From assembly GCA_030374765.1 (NCBI GenBank), contig JARGXX010000086.1:1355063-1419062 (forward strand): a stretch of DNA of 64,000 nt, read 5' to 3'. Made by a program: the position numbers and the translations under genes. This stretch comes from Agarophyton chilense (lineage: Eukaryota; Rhodophyta; Florideophyceae; Gracilariales; Gracilariaceae). Position 1 is the first letter of the stretch. Each line of letters opens with the position of its first letter. Below are positions 42,191-53,117 of this stretch, piece after piece. A model generated the notes under the pieces. It was not told where the DNA came from and made no database searches. It saw only the letters and a program-made list of their open reading frames with translations.

Positions 42191-43370
42191 GTGTCGCCGC
42201 ATACAGGAAACAGTGGAGTTAGATGTATCCCTTTGATGGTCATGGAGGGTGAATTCGACAGGGTTCTGGCTCGAATACTGAAAGATGACGGCTGTTCATC
42301 GAATGTGATTTCACGGGATTTTGCGGAATCCCATCGATCTAAGTTCACCTTTCATCCGATATTGATGGACGTGTCTCACTCCAAACAAGGCTCCTGTGAG
42401 ATTGCCACAGAAATGGTTCTCAATGGTACAGTCACAGTCGGCAATTTTTCTTACGCTGGCAATTGGATAATCGCCGATGCAAGGTATGAAGTTCTGCTTG
42501 GTATGCCTTGGCATGTCGACCAAAATCTTGAGACAGATTATAATCAGCGAGTGGTGGTGGTTGGGGGCCATAGACTGTCGGGAGAAACCACAGCAAGACA
42601 GGGATTCTGTGCAGTACAGACTATGGGCGTCAAACAGTTCCGTCGACATCTGCGCCGCCCGAAGAAGGGAATAGAAATTTTTAGGGTGGTGCAGGTTTCA
42701 TCCTCTGAGCTATTGGGTCGACAGCCAGATTCAAAGGCGAAGCTGCTTGATGAGGAGGATGAGGACTTACGGAAAATTCTAGAAGACCATGAGGCCGTAT
42801 TCCAGTCTGAGCTTCCTTCCGGATTACCCCCTGTGCGGTCTGTTGATCATGCTATTGAGACTGATCCAGTGTCACGCCCTCCTCATCGCCCGCTATATCA
42901 GTTGTCTCCGGCCGAGTTAGTACCTGCTCGAGAATACGTGGACAAACTCCTGTTGTCTGGTAAGATCCGTCCGAGTAAGTCGCCGTATGGCGCACCTCTT
43001 TTCTTTGTTTGTGAGCCTGGCCGGGAGTTGAGAGGTGTGGTGGATTACAGAGCTTTAAATCGGATCACGAAGCGCAATAACGCACCTATCTATCCCGCGA
43101 TTGGGGCAGTCACAGTTCTTTTCTAAACTGTATTTGAAGACTGGGTTTCACCAAATTCGACTACGACCATCAGAAATTGAGAAGACGGCATTTAACACGA
43201 AGTATGGTCAGTTCGAGTATTTGGTGATGCCAATGGGATTATGCAATGCACCTGCTACTTTTCAGACCCTGATGAATGGAGTTTTTTCCGACTTCATAGA
43301 CCGATTCGTAGTTGTATATGTCGATGACATTTTGATTTACAGTCGAATACGCGAGGAACACCTTAAGCAT
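42191..43370 (+). pseudogene. Element D protease and partial reverse transcriptase (frameshifted, truncated)
   Basis: The first frame (to 43126) has a retropepsin-like region (D-D-G-C-S-S-N-V-I and V-L-L-G-M-P-W) and the start of RT (V-V-D-Y-R-A-L-N). A frameshift near 43100-43126 leads to the second frame with K-T-A-F-N-T-K-Y-G, N-A-P-A-T-F-Q and the catalytic Y-V-D-D-I. RT ends abruptly after E-E-H-L-K-H at 43370, where the LTR of element E begins; the codons read beyond are LTR sequence. No RNase H or integrase remains. Confidence 0.85.
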
Positions 43371-44258
43371 TGTAGGACAACGCTTGGAGCGGAGACATCA
43401 CGAAGATGTTCGGGATCTTCCTCTCTTGAGAGACACGCTTCAGGCGGAGGAGACGCGTCCCAACGGAGCACAAAAACAGAGCCACTCTGGAAAGGCACGA
43501 CGGAGTCGGGTGTAAGACCGAGTCCAATCCGGCGGGATATACCTAGAGTGTTTAGGTGAGCACGGCACAGTCCGGGGTGTGACCAATCCTACGCGGAGCG
43601 GTATCACGGCGATTGTCGGAAAAGGAGCGAGGAAACACTCGTATGAGGAGGACGAGCGGGGTGAATGAGGCGGCCACTCACGAGAGCAAAAAAGGAGAAC
43701 AAGAGGAAAACGGGGGCGAAACCCTATACAGGGGCGAGACTACGACAAGTGTCGGCGATTAAATATGAACCCACGGTGGTGGTAGCCCTCTGGTCGACAG
43801 AGGGGTGGATGACCTAACGTGCAACGGGTGGTCACGCAGTATGCAGTGAAGACGCGCCGAAGGCGAAAAGTTCAAAGCCAAGACTCCCTCCTTGGGATCT
43901 CCCAATAGGGTGTTTACTCGGGAGCAGTGCTCAACCTACTAAGTAGTGTGGCGCGCGGCCCCTGACAGTGGGCGCGCGCCCGAAAAATAGACACTAAATA
44001 GCGATAGCGTAGCTAAATAAATACTGAAAATTACCAAATAATACTAACCATTAGGTAGAATCCGGGACACGTGTGGCCCGCCTCGCACTCGAGCGTCGAC
44101 ATCCGTGCAGTCCACGTGTTCCACCAGTGCGTACTTCCGGTCCTAACCGGCGGTCGGCACGCAATAGCGGTATAGCTTGTCATAGGCCAAGCTAGTCCTC
44201 AAGCGAGCGAAATCTCTAATTCCTGGGAAGAAACCCCCTTGAAGGGCATTGTCCTTCA
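43371..44258 (-). repeat. Element E 3' LTR (888 bp)
   Basis: On the minus strand it starts TGAAGGACAATGCCC after a purine tract and ends CGTTGTCCTACA. It shares with the B-family LTR a TCGCCCCTGTAT-GGGTTTCGCCCC-like motif in the same element orientation. Both termini form an inverted repeat of about 13 bp. Confidence 0.8.
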
Positions 44259-44274
44259 TATCCCCCTCCTTAGG
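44259..44274 (-). promoter_or_regulatory. Element E polypurine tract
   Basis: The minus strand reads CCTAAGGAGGGGGATA directly before the LTR TG. The position fits plus-strand priming. Confidence 0.65.
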
Positions 44275-44293
44275 TGACGAACACGCCTTCGAC

Positions 44294-46162
44294 ATGGCGG
44301 GGAGGCAACGGTCCAACCGGCATAAAAGCGAGCCGCGAAACGCGTCCAGCGACCACTCGACTGTCGAAGGCAGAGCTGCACAACCGAACGACAAACGCAC
44401 CAACGCGGTAACCACTCCTCGAACTTCGAGCGTTCTTCCGCATCGTACGCCAACTTCCATCGAACACCTTCCGATACCTCGGCGACCAATATTCCCGATG
44501 AACGGTGGTAACAATCCCCGCCGGGGTTACTTCTCGGGTTTCCATTCGGCTCCCCCTCCGCGGGGGAGTGCCTCGTCAGCCGCGCCGAGTCGATCCCGGG
44601 GTCCCGTTGAAGCTTCAAGCCACATCACTCCTGCGGAGGACACTTGGCCCACTTACGACGAGCTCGTCCGGTTAAACCTGCGTCAACATGCGGCGATTCT
44701 CCGGAGAGCTCCGTGGTTCCATCCGGCAGCGGTCTTCGACGAAGAACTCGTGGCGGCGTATGCTGATGTCAATGCGCGTCTCACGGGTGAGCTTCCGGCT
44801 TTGATCACCACTTCGTGGGACTGGCGACGCCGTGGGGCGGTTCCCGTTCACGCGATTCTGCGGCGAAGGCGCGAGTCGGCGGAAGAGGCGAATTGTATAT
44901 TCGTCCGCATCGGCTACTCACGGATCAACCGGGCGAACTTCTAATACCCTATCCCCGACGAATTCGGCTTCGACCTCGGGATGTGCCGGACTCAGGGTGA
45001 GATCGGCTATTGTGACCGCCTTGCAGCGTTGGAAACTTACGCATGGCGCGGTCAACCGCGAGCGCGTCAAGAAGCGATCTGCTGGGCCCGTCCGATCATT
45101 CGTGCTGAGTTCCGTCACCTTCGTCGTGAGTCTTGATATCGGTGGTTACAGAACTTCATCCGCGAGGAGCGTCGGGGCAGATCCCACTTTGGGTTCCTTG
45201 TCCCTTATCAGAACACGGAGATAAACCGGATTAGTCCCTTCTATCATTTCGGGCGATACTTTCTCCTGCCTGGATGGTGGTTCTCCGTCGAGGTGTGCCG
45301 GGGATGTTACGTGGAGCTGCCTCCAGTCGTCTCTTATCTGGGCTCGTACCTCATCGAGGATCCGCACTCCGGCTTATGGTCCGTGGTCCTAACCGAATGG
45401 GCAGTCCGCGCCGCGGCGTACATCTTGTGGGAAGCCTACGACCAGTATCGACTGTGGTATCTTCCTCCGCGTTTGCGTGGTTACATCCGGCACCTGGACC
45501 TTCAACTCCCTCTTGGAGGTGTCAATAACGCTGATGAAGCTCAGGAGCTCATCGACATCATTGGGCGTGTCGACTGGGTTGTCGTGCCTGTCCGGCAGAG
45601 CGGCCGTGGTCATGAAGCCGGTGGGGCTGATCGGTCTCCGGGGCGTCGCACGCCGTTGGCGGCAGATTTCATCTTCTTTAACCCATGGGAGCAGCAAGAG
45701 ATCTCCGAGGCGGAGGCGTCGGCACTCCGGATGGCTCCGCGAGGCATACCATACGGGCACCCTGTGGGGTTTGTCGACTCGGATGACTTCTACTACGCCT
45801 AGGGCGGTGATGATCTCCCGGAGGAGGAGGGCGAATACCGTGGCGACGAGGTCATGGAAGACGTGGGAGACCCCGATGGTGCCGATACTACGGCGCAGCC
45901 GGCGCAGGGAGCGACTCACGCAGGTGCAGTGGTCGATCCAGTGGCGGCGGCGTTGCCGGACGAACCGGAAGTTATCGAGGTTCCCATACGCCCAGAGGCG
46001 GCCGTGATCTCCCAATTTGTTCGGGGTGTTAGACTTAACGCGCAAGCGGCGAGCGGCGACATCGGTACGATGAGAGACGCCCTCGTGGCACGCCTGACCG
46101 GCGGGAGTAACTCCGCTAGCGATTCGGTTGGCGCGCACGGCAATCCGGGTTCTTCCAACTAA
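44294..46162 (+). pseudogene. Element E antisense ORF (aORF), near full length with three in-frame stops
   Basis: One frame from the ATG at 44294 to 46162 (about 622 codons) runs opposite to element E pol, interrupted only by TAA at 44942-44944, TGA at 45135-45137 and TAG at 45800-45802, with no frame change. N-terminal ~110 residues: basic, Ser/Pro/Arg-rich. Centre: a globular region with many Trp, Tyr and Arg residues (for example W-P-T-Y-D-E-L, W-W-F-S-V-E-V, E-W-A-V-R-A-A-A-Y-I-L-W-E-A-Y) and no transmembrane helix. A conserved part near 45560-45800 is shared with element B aORF (V-V-P-V, S-P-G-R, F-F-N-P-W-E, G-H-P-V-G-F). The C-terminus is acidic, then Gly/Ser-rich. No known domain recognised: not gag, not envelope. 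The ATG is 36 bp from the LTR, so its promoter must lie in the LTR. Confidence 0.72.
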
Positions 46163-46374
46163 TCCCTTGTGATCTTGGTTAGTATATCCCGCTATGCCGT
46201 AGTGTGTGCAGCAACTTCGAAAATAGTAAACTGCCTCCGTCTATGACGTATTTGTTTTGTTCCTTCTCTTCCACTTCTTCTGATTGTCCTTCTCCAGGTC
46301 TTCTGTGCATCTTCTCCTTCTTCCAAGGGTCCTTATCCAGATCTTCTGTTCTTTTATCCCCATCGGGTGTCTTC

Positions 46375-47663
46375 TTATCCCACTTGGGCTCGGTCTATGG
46401 TAGCCGGCAAAGCCGTAACAGTACGACGATGATACTGTACCACTTTTGACCGAGGTAGGTGCTCTATCGGTTCGTCTGAATCCCATGAGGGGTCGTACTC
46501 GTAGCAACGGACCAAGTATTGGATATACCTCTCTGGGTGGTAGGGGTGCTCCAAAATGCGTCCGACCACGAACTCTTGTCGGTACACTTCCCGGCCATCC
46601 CGTATGACGGTGTCGCTATTTCCGGGTGGTACCAGTCCTGAGCCAGGGGGTACCGAAGTGATCACGCGTTGGGCGGCTTCGCTCTGGTCGGACCGTTTAG
46701 CGCGCAAGGCAGACCTCGGCTGAGTAGAATGTCGACCCGACTTCGGCGGTTTATCTTCCCCAAGTGCCTGGTTTGCTTCGGCGTTTCCCACTCCGGTTGG
46801 AGGGCCCACACCGGCGGGTAACCCAGGTGGTCGTTCCGCTAATCGGCGTGGTGAAGCTCGCTTCGACGGTGAGATTCGCTGGGGCGGTGGCGCATTGTCG
46901 CACCTCTCTGTCCCACGGCGAGGTTCCTTGTAGTCACGTGAGGGTTTCAATGGCTGGCTACCCGGCGTCGGCGCCGTGGATGTATCCTCCTCCCTGTGCG
47001 GGGTACTTGGAGGTGCGTCGTCCACTCGTACTGTATCAGGCTGCAGTGCGTCGAGCGCATTTGCATTCCGTGTTGCACGTGTGGTGACACCTCGTCGAGT
47101 GTTGGTGGCGTTATCCGCAGCTGCGTACTGAGGCTTGGATAGCGGCTGAGTCGAGTCGGGCAGGACGTCAGTATCAGGCACCCCTGATGGGCGAAGAATG
47201 ACACGCGACGGTGCGGCTTTTCTAGCGACGGTATCGACCGGATTACGACGGCTGTCGGGCGCCTCCCCCTCCTTAGACGATGCACCGGAGTTGGTGTCCG
47301 TCGGGTGGACTGGGGAGGAGCGACGGATGCGCGACACGATTCCTTGCGGGTTGGGCGCCGCGGGTAGCGGAAGGTCAGACAAACTCCGATATGGGTGTGG
47401 TAACGCATAGGAACGCGGGTGGACCTGGGGTAATGGGGTCGATGAATCCGTTTCAACGGGAGCAATCACACCAGTAGGTTGGGGTGTTAACGGCTGAGGA
47501 GCCGATACCACGGGATCGAGGGAGATGCGTTCGTGAATACCAGCGAGGTCAACAACGACAGTGTCGGAAGCCACCGAAATAACCTGAAAGGGGCCGTCGG
47601 CAACGGGTGACAGCTTGTGGCGTTTCTCCTTCTCTGGGTTCCAATACTCCTTGCCGATGACGT
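46375..47663 (-). pseudogene. Element E integrase C-terminus, linker and chromodomain
   Basis: The open minus-strand frame starts inside the integrase region (K-E-Y-W-N-P-E-K-E-K-R-H-K-L-S-P...G-P-F), matching element B (K-E-Y-Y-N-P-E-K-E). A long Pro/Ser/Arg-rich linker follows, then a chromodomain at about 46590-46430 (E-F-V-V-G-R-I-L-E-H ... Y-L-V-R-C-Y ... E-P-I-E-H-L-P-R-S-K), and the frame ends in A-Q-V-G. It shares its last motif (D-R-A-Q-V) with B. The frame is unbroken, so only 5' truncation disables it. In B the same linker-to-chromodomain join is disrupted, so this copy shows the ancestral fused arrangement. Confidence 0.88.
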
Positions 47664-48140
47664 CTGTGTTCTCGGAAAGCTATTATTGGCAGCTAGTTTA
47701 GTATGCCGGAAGATATCCGGCGAAAAATCTGCGAAAAATGACGGATCGCGGATGCAGAGGTAATTTCTATAAATTTTTTAGAGTGCCAGCTAGTTTTGGC
47801 TTTCGATTCTATATCAAAATCCTGCACATTATGAATGGGAATCGAACACACAAGCCTCTGCTAGTTTACCGCCTATGTTTGAATGCCAAACGCTAGATGT
47901 GAATGACAAAAGCCTGGCTAAAACACCCTCACACCAATCCATATCACAATGATACCTCCCAGAACCACCATCCATAATACGACCTGGTCTCGCCCACCTT
48001 CCCCTTGCACCCCTCATCCTCCTCTCCACTCCCCGCAATCCCCGCTACAAACCCTCCTTCCTCCTTCTCCTCCTCCCCATCGATCCCCTTACTCCCAGCT
48101 CCAAAAACCGTTCCACCTACCTTTTGTTAGTGTCATGCAT
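47664..48140 (+). mobile_element. Possible left end of a second Plavaka-like transposon
   Basis: The junction with element E carries GTGTTCTCGGAA-x-GCTA (47666-47682), the same motif as at the left end of the transposon at 58490. It is followed by AT-rich DNA with CTAGTTT motifs and hairpins, then a strongly C-rich plus strand (about 47980-48120) as in the larger element. No transposase is visible. Tentative. Confidence 0.35.
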
Positions 48141-48714
48141 GGATACAGTTCGGCTCCTCATTTGCTCAAAAATGCCGTCAGACAATCATGAGGGGATGGG
48201 TGCCGTCGTTCGCGGGTTGGTATGGTGAGCCTCATTTCGAGAATTGCCGTCGGAGGTAGATCACAAATGACAAGGATACTTTACTCTGGACGACGGAAAG
48301 AAACATGTAGAGTAAGTAGACCAGGTTACAGAGCGGTTTATGCCTGAGGAGAAACTATATTAAACGAAAGCTTGGCTTCGAAAGCAGACCAGCTGTACGC
48401 GGGAGGAGATCAAAGGGAAAATAATCTTTACGCAGGGCGTGTTGGGTGATGAAGGGACTACCAACGCAACCTAGCTATGATCCCTATGCATAGCATGGGC
48501 GAAAGTTATAGCGCACCATCGGGTCTGATTAGTAAGAAAGAGTTCTAGAATACTCTCCTCTACTCGAAAGCTCGGTGGAAGGCTGATATGACTCGGCGGG
48601 GCAAATTGTAATAATCGAGCAAGAATACGGACCAAAGTGATGTTTTTGGTGAAAGACAAGTTCCTGTATCACTGACGTCTCGATAGGACGCTCCTTTCTC
48701 TGTTTCCACTTATC
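48141..48714. other. Intergenic, nothing recognised
   Basis: Short ORFs only. Confidence 0.45.
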
Positions 48715-49340
48715 TCAGTAGAAGGTAGAAGATGTGCGGGCGGTATGGGCCGTGGAAAAATCACTGTTTAACCTTCCTAGATGAAGCAACCTTCTCCAAA
48801 AGTCCGCGAGCCAAGCTCCTCTTCTGGAGATTCTCTCTTGATTCGCTCTCATGCTGCCACGGGCAGCAGTCGAAGCACTTGCGCGCACGTCTTCGAGCAT
48901 TGTCGTATGATTCCTCGCCCTCAGTCTGGCTTCTTTGCGAGCTTCCTCCGCGATGCGCTGTTCTCGTTTAACCGCCTCGGCAATGCCCCGCAAATGGGCT
49001 TCTCACTCCTTCTATATTTACTTCTGAAGCCCGTCGGCTCGCTTCATAACGTCGTCAAGCTTGGAGGTCATTAACCGACTCGTCTCAAGCTTCGCATTTA
49101 GTCGCGCAATCTCACTCTCCTGAGCTCTCTCGACAACCTTTGATGTACGCAGTTTTTCTTCCAAATATTTCCGGGACCGCTCCAGATTTTCCATATGTTC
49201 GGGAAAGTTCTTGAGTTCTTGATTCATGACAGATAGCTCCTCTTCTCTCAATCGCAAAATTTTCTCAGAGTGCTTGATCAGTCTTTCCATCTCCTCGAGA
49301 ACTTTTGCTTCGTCCTGGGCGTTCTTTTCTTCTCTGAGGC
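48715..49340 (-). CDS. Coiled-coil protein, partial, multi-exon
   Basis: Two minus-strand blocks in the same frame (about 49340-49018 and 48993-48715) encode highly charged helical sequence rich in Glu, Lys, Arg and Leu with heptad spacing, typical of a coiled coil. Three stops lie between them near 49000, and an acceptor-like CTCAG precedes the first block near 49340. I infer exons of a larger gene, but the splice sites and ends are unresolved. No family can be assigned, since coiled coils are not diagnostic. Confidence 0.4.
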
Positions 49341-50220
49341 AAGTACATGAACCTCTCTCAGCAACAGGTCCATTTCGTACCGAAGGCTACCGCATTCTGC
49401 GTTTGAGTAATTTTGTTTGAGCGTGACTGAGCTGCTTCCTTGTGATATCTATTTGATTTACAAGGTTTCAAACGGACGTTGAGGATTGCCTCTCAGGGCG
49501 CATGAGATCCAACGTGATCTGTTAGGACAGCAGATCACTGTGAGTTTGAAGAACCAGCGTTTGGGTCGTGTCATACCTTGAATCGCTCACAGACATTCCG
49601 CTTCAGATTGGTGTCGCACATGCGTGGGTTGCTGGGTGGCTTTGTAATGGTAGCGTTCACCGTCTCATCTGCTGGTTCAGAGTCACCATCATCATCATCA
49701 GTTGCGCTAAGCCACGAAGTACCTCCTGCTGGGATAGGGGCCGTGTTTATCCTTCATTGTGCGTGGGGCACCTCTGCTTGATGCATGCGATTCAGAGATA
49801 TCTCTTCTACGTTTGTGTGGTTTGCTGCGTAGTCAAACTCATCTCCAGTATGGCCCTTTTGAATCCTTTCCTGGTAGTCCATCACGACAAAATCCGGTAG
49901 CAGGCTCATTCTACTTTCGGCATCGCTGCCTATGTAGCTAGCGTTTGTGTCTACGCTCTGTTGACTGAGCTGTGAGAGGACCCCGAGTTTTTCAGAAGCC
50001 GAGAGGAATGGCCTTCCGTACCTTCTATGGCATTAATATCATGCCAGGCATCTATGACCCCATTCACGCATTTGACAATATCAGTCCACTTCATTCGAAC
50101 AGTCCCAATCTGAAACGCAAGACTCAATAGAAGACTAGGATGCTGAGCTTCGCCTGTACGACATTTACGTCAAGCTGAAAGAAGGTGAAAGTGTGGAGGA
50201 CCAGTTCCAGCGAACTCTCA
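49341..50220. other. No gene recognised
   Basis: May include upstream exons of the coiled-coil gene on the minus strand. No ORF with clear coding character on either strand. Confidence 0.35.
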
Positions 50221-51085
50221 AAGAGCTTTACACGAAGCCCCCAAAACCGACATAGTCGGAATGCTGCTTGTCATCTTCATCGAGTTGGTCGACATCACCA
50301 CCCTCGATAAAGTCATCGTCGTAGTCGTACTCGTCAGCGACAGCGCGCGTGCGGGCGTGCGTCTGTGCCGCCGGCGACGAAGGCTGGTCGTCTTCGTCCT
50401 CGCTGTCAGACGGCGCGGCGGAGCGCTGCTAGCACGTCCGCAGAGCCTTACGGATGTTACTGGTAGCCGCCCAGGAGATTCGGACGAATTCGCACGCCGC
50501 TTTGCATTCGGTTCTGCGTTCCTATGGCGGTGGCGGCTAATGGAGAGTGTGCGCTTGCGCTTCGGCGGCTTTTTGGTTGGCACAGCGCGACGCCGCGGCC
50601 GTACGAAGCATGAAATCTCACCAAAAGAGAACGTGTACATATCTTCCCTTGCCCTGTACGGAGATTCAAGTTGGAGAGGATATCGGGTTCTTGCGGCTCT
50701 CGCGAGTCAATGAAGCCGGCTTGGTGCTAAGCGCATTCACATACAACTGATATTGTTCCGTTATCACTCGTTCTGCTTCGGATAAGCCTTTTCCATTTCC
50801 TTTCTCACAGGGTCTTGAATCCCTTACCGAACTAGAAATGAAAGCGACTCATTCGAATGGAAAGACAATATGGGTTCCAAATGAACATTCCTGTTATACA
50901 GAGTACACATCTCGTAGGAATACGTTAACATCTTATTGGATATCCTCCGGCGCTATCGCAACATATTCTACATTCTTCCGTTCGCTGTATGGTTCAAACC
51001 TACCAAAATTCTCCACCCACTCCTTCTTGTAGCCCACACACACTTTCGGAGGCTTGAGAGGAAATACGGCAGCAGATTTTCCCAT
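50221..51085 (-). CDS. Unidentified spliced gene, first and last exons visible
   Basis: First exon: ATG at 51085, reading M-G-K-S-A-A-V-F-P-L-K-P-P-K-V-C, to a GTAGGT donor at 51003. A middle block (about 50820-50670) reads without stops (G-L-S-E-A-E-R-V-I-T-E-Q-Y-Q-L-Y). The last block (about 50440-50221) is very acidic, with D-E-D-D, D-Y-D-D-D and a G-F-G-G-F-V C-terminus before TAA. The three blocks are on the same strand and in order, but exact joins are not established. The acidic tail suggests a nuclear, chromatin-associated or RNA-polymerase-associated protein; this is only a guess from composition. Confidence 0.35.
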
Positions 51086-51477
51086 GTAGTCGTTGATAGA
51101 AAGCGGACCCAGTTAACCGGGTAAGTTGTCTTTAGGTTCCCGGATAAGCTCGGGGTGAGGAGATTCCCCGATCTAGTTTGCGAAAGCTTGGGTCCGCAAG
51201 CAAGAGACCCCAAACACGTCTTACACCAATGAATTGTTTCCAACGCTGGCGGCAACCCAAGAAGCACCCGTCGCATTGTAGCCGAAGAAACCTCATTCGT
51301 TTCAAAATCGACAGAAACTCTTTCATTCTAGGGGAAGTCCATAGGATCATTCAAACTTCCCCGGAACAGAGACAGTTCATTCATTGAAAAGAGCTGCAAT
51401 TCAAGTAAAGAAATAAGATAGTGAACTTCACCTTCTCTCTTGGAGAAAGGCCTTCCATTTGAAGATATTACCCAGTG

Positions 51478-53000
51478 TTAATTACAATACGCTGATAAAA
51501 CATAGCATGCACTGGCACAATCAACGGCAATGGAGTCTGCCAACTTCAAGGCATCCATCTCAGAAGTACGATCCCCAACTGTAGCTTCTTGGTCCCGCTT
51601 TTCACTGGCGCCCTCAGCGATGAGCTCATGCAAGAAACGCAACGTTGTGGGCGAGTATGCCTTCTGCTCGGGGGTTTGGGCCTTCCGTTCTTCGTCGTCA
51701 TTTGATTCTAATAGATCCCGTTCCGATTCTTTGCGAAGCAGAGATGGGTCCTTCACTTCGCCCTTAAGCAGAAGCCTGGAGAACCTCTCAAGTTTCCTCC
51801 GAGGAATGTAAGATGATTGGCAGTTTTCCATATGGTCTTTCTGTCTGTTGCACGCTGACCAGTTCCCAAGAAACATTTCACATCATCATCCTTATACGTC
51901 ATAGAGACAAAACTTCCATTGCGAATTATATAGTTTCGAAAATCTTCTTATCTGGCTGACGCCCTGAGAAGTGGACAATCGCACACGACGGCGTTCTGTA
52001 AAATCCTCTTTAAAGAACGCAGTGAGCTTTTCACTTACATATGAACTCTGCGGCCTGCGGTCTGTGAGTGGGGATTTAAAGTTCTTCAATGCTGCACGAA
52101 CGATATCTGTTGGTGATAGATTGAATAATTTTTCATCCGACTCAGACTGAACATTGCCTCCACTCTGACGCTCAATAGACGATTCTTGGAGTGCTCTAAG
52201 TCCACGTCCATATTCGCGGTTTGTCCTCCTTGTTTTCCATCAGGGTGCTTGGAACCTGGATTCGCGGTTTGTCCTCCTTGTTTTCCATCAGGGTGCTTGG
52301 AACCTGGATTCGCGGTCTGCTCTTCAGATCTTTGCCCGTTTTCAAAGTTTGGTTGAATGGAATTCTCGTCGGTCCCAACATTATTCTCGTCTTGCTGCAA
52401 GCGTTCATAGATTCCGTCAGGGAAGAACTCTTCCACTTCATCCAACGTATTTAAGTCAGTCATGCCCATTCCTATGGGCATTCCTTGCCCACCATGAAGG
52501 AAATCATGTGCATTGGATTCATCTCCATCCAAGGAGAAAGAGTCAAGTCTACTGTTAGAGTTGATGGCAAACATTGGCTCGCTTTTCACGTTCGCTAAAG
52601 GAATTGCCTCGTTCTTCGTCTCTGCTATATTATTCAAGCCAGTATTTCCAGTCTCATTTTGTTGCGTTCCAGCAAGACCTTGTGAAATAGTTATTCCGCC
52701 TTCTACGGAGTTATGCACGCCCGAATCAGCAAGGTCCGGAACCGGGAGTTCTAGGGAACACCCCTTTTCGACGAGTGTATGGCGCGTGGCGAGAGCAGGG
52801 TCTTGTTTTTTGTCTTTCTGAAGGGGTCGAATGGCTGCGTTAAGAGAATCCGCAGTTGAGCCGTCGTCTTTGAATAGCACAGAAGCTTGCTGAGAAGGGG
52901 GTTCCATGGGAGAAGGGGTGCGGTTGGTGTTGGTGTAGTATTCTACTATGTCGGGGAATCCGATAGGTTGGTTTTTCGCGAAGTCGCGGTTGGAACTCAT
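51478..53000 (-). CDS. Hypothetical hydrophilic protein, probably spliced, with internal tandem repeat
   Basis: The ATG at 53000 opens a 304-codon frame of low-hydrophobicity, Asn/Gln/Ser/Asp-rich sequence. Coding character then passes to another frame at about 52200-51960 (L-F-N-L-S-P-T-D-I-V-R-A-A-L-K-N-F and T-E-R-R-R-V-R-L), and to a third block (51876-51478) with charged helices (L-E-R-F-S-R-L-L-L; T-L-R-F-L-H-E-L-I-A-E; D-A-L-K-L-A-D-S-I-A-V) before TAA. Changes of frame fit introns or frameshifts; the joins are not resolved. The helical C-terminal block could be a histone-fold-like or protein-interaction domain, but no family is recognised. It lies just upstream of element C, divergent from it. 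Confidence 0.45.
52207..52312 (-). repeat. 48 bp coding tandem repeat, two full copies plus part
   Basis: Encodes G-G-Q-T-A-N-P-G-S-K-H-P-D-G-K-Q twice, then G-G-Q-T-A-N. The copies are almost identical at DNA level, indicating recent duplication. Confidence 0.85.
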
Positions 53001-53117
53001 AAGTGAGTGATATCATCAGCATTGTGATATGAAACGGCATCCCGCATAAAATGCCTAGAGGCAGAATGTCTTAGTGGAACACGTGGCGTCATGGGTCGAG
53101 TGGCTTGCAACGGTGCA
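53001..53117. other. Short intergenic stretch before element C
   Basis: Presumed promoter of the minus-strand gene starting at 53000. Nothing else seen. Confidence 0.4.

Larger units (their letters stand above)
40006..43370 (+). mobile_element. Element D: Ty3/gypsy fragment hosting two later insertions
   Basis: Contains probable LTR end and primer-binding site (to 40392), gag, protease and part of RT. It is interrupted by a solo LTR (41105-42028) and cut at 43371 by the LTR of element E. Left limit uncertain. Confidence 0.75.
43371..47663 (-). mobile_element. Element E: 5'-truncated chromovirus with antisense gene
   Basis: On the minus strand: integrase C-terminus and chromodomain (47663-46375), antisense ORF on the plus strand (44294-46162), polypurine tract (44274-44259), 3' LTR (44258-43371). 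Everything upstream of the integrase G-P-F module is missing. Confidence 0.88.

Noticed and set aside
43371-44258. Plus-strand orientation for the element E LTR, since its left end TGTAGGACAACGC resembles the start of the B LTR
   Set aside because: The polypurine tract, internal LTR motif and pol direction all indicate minus orientation; the resemblance comes from the long inverted termini.
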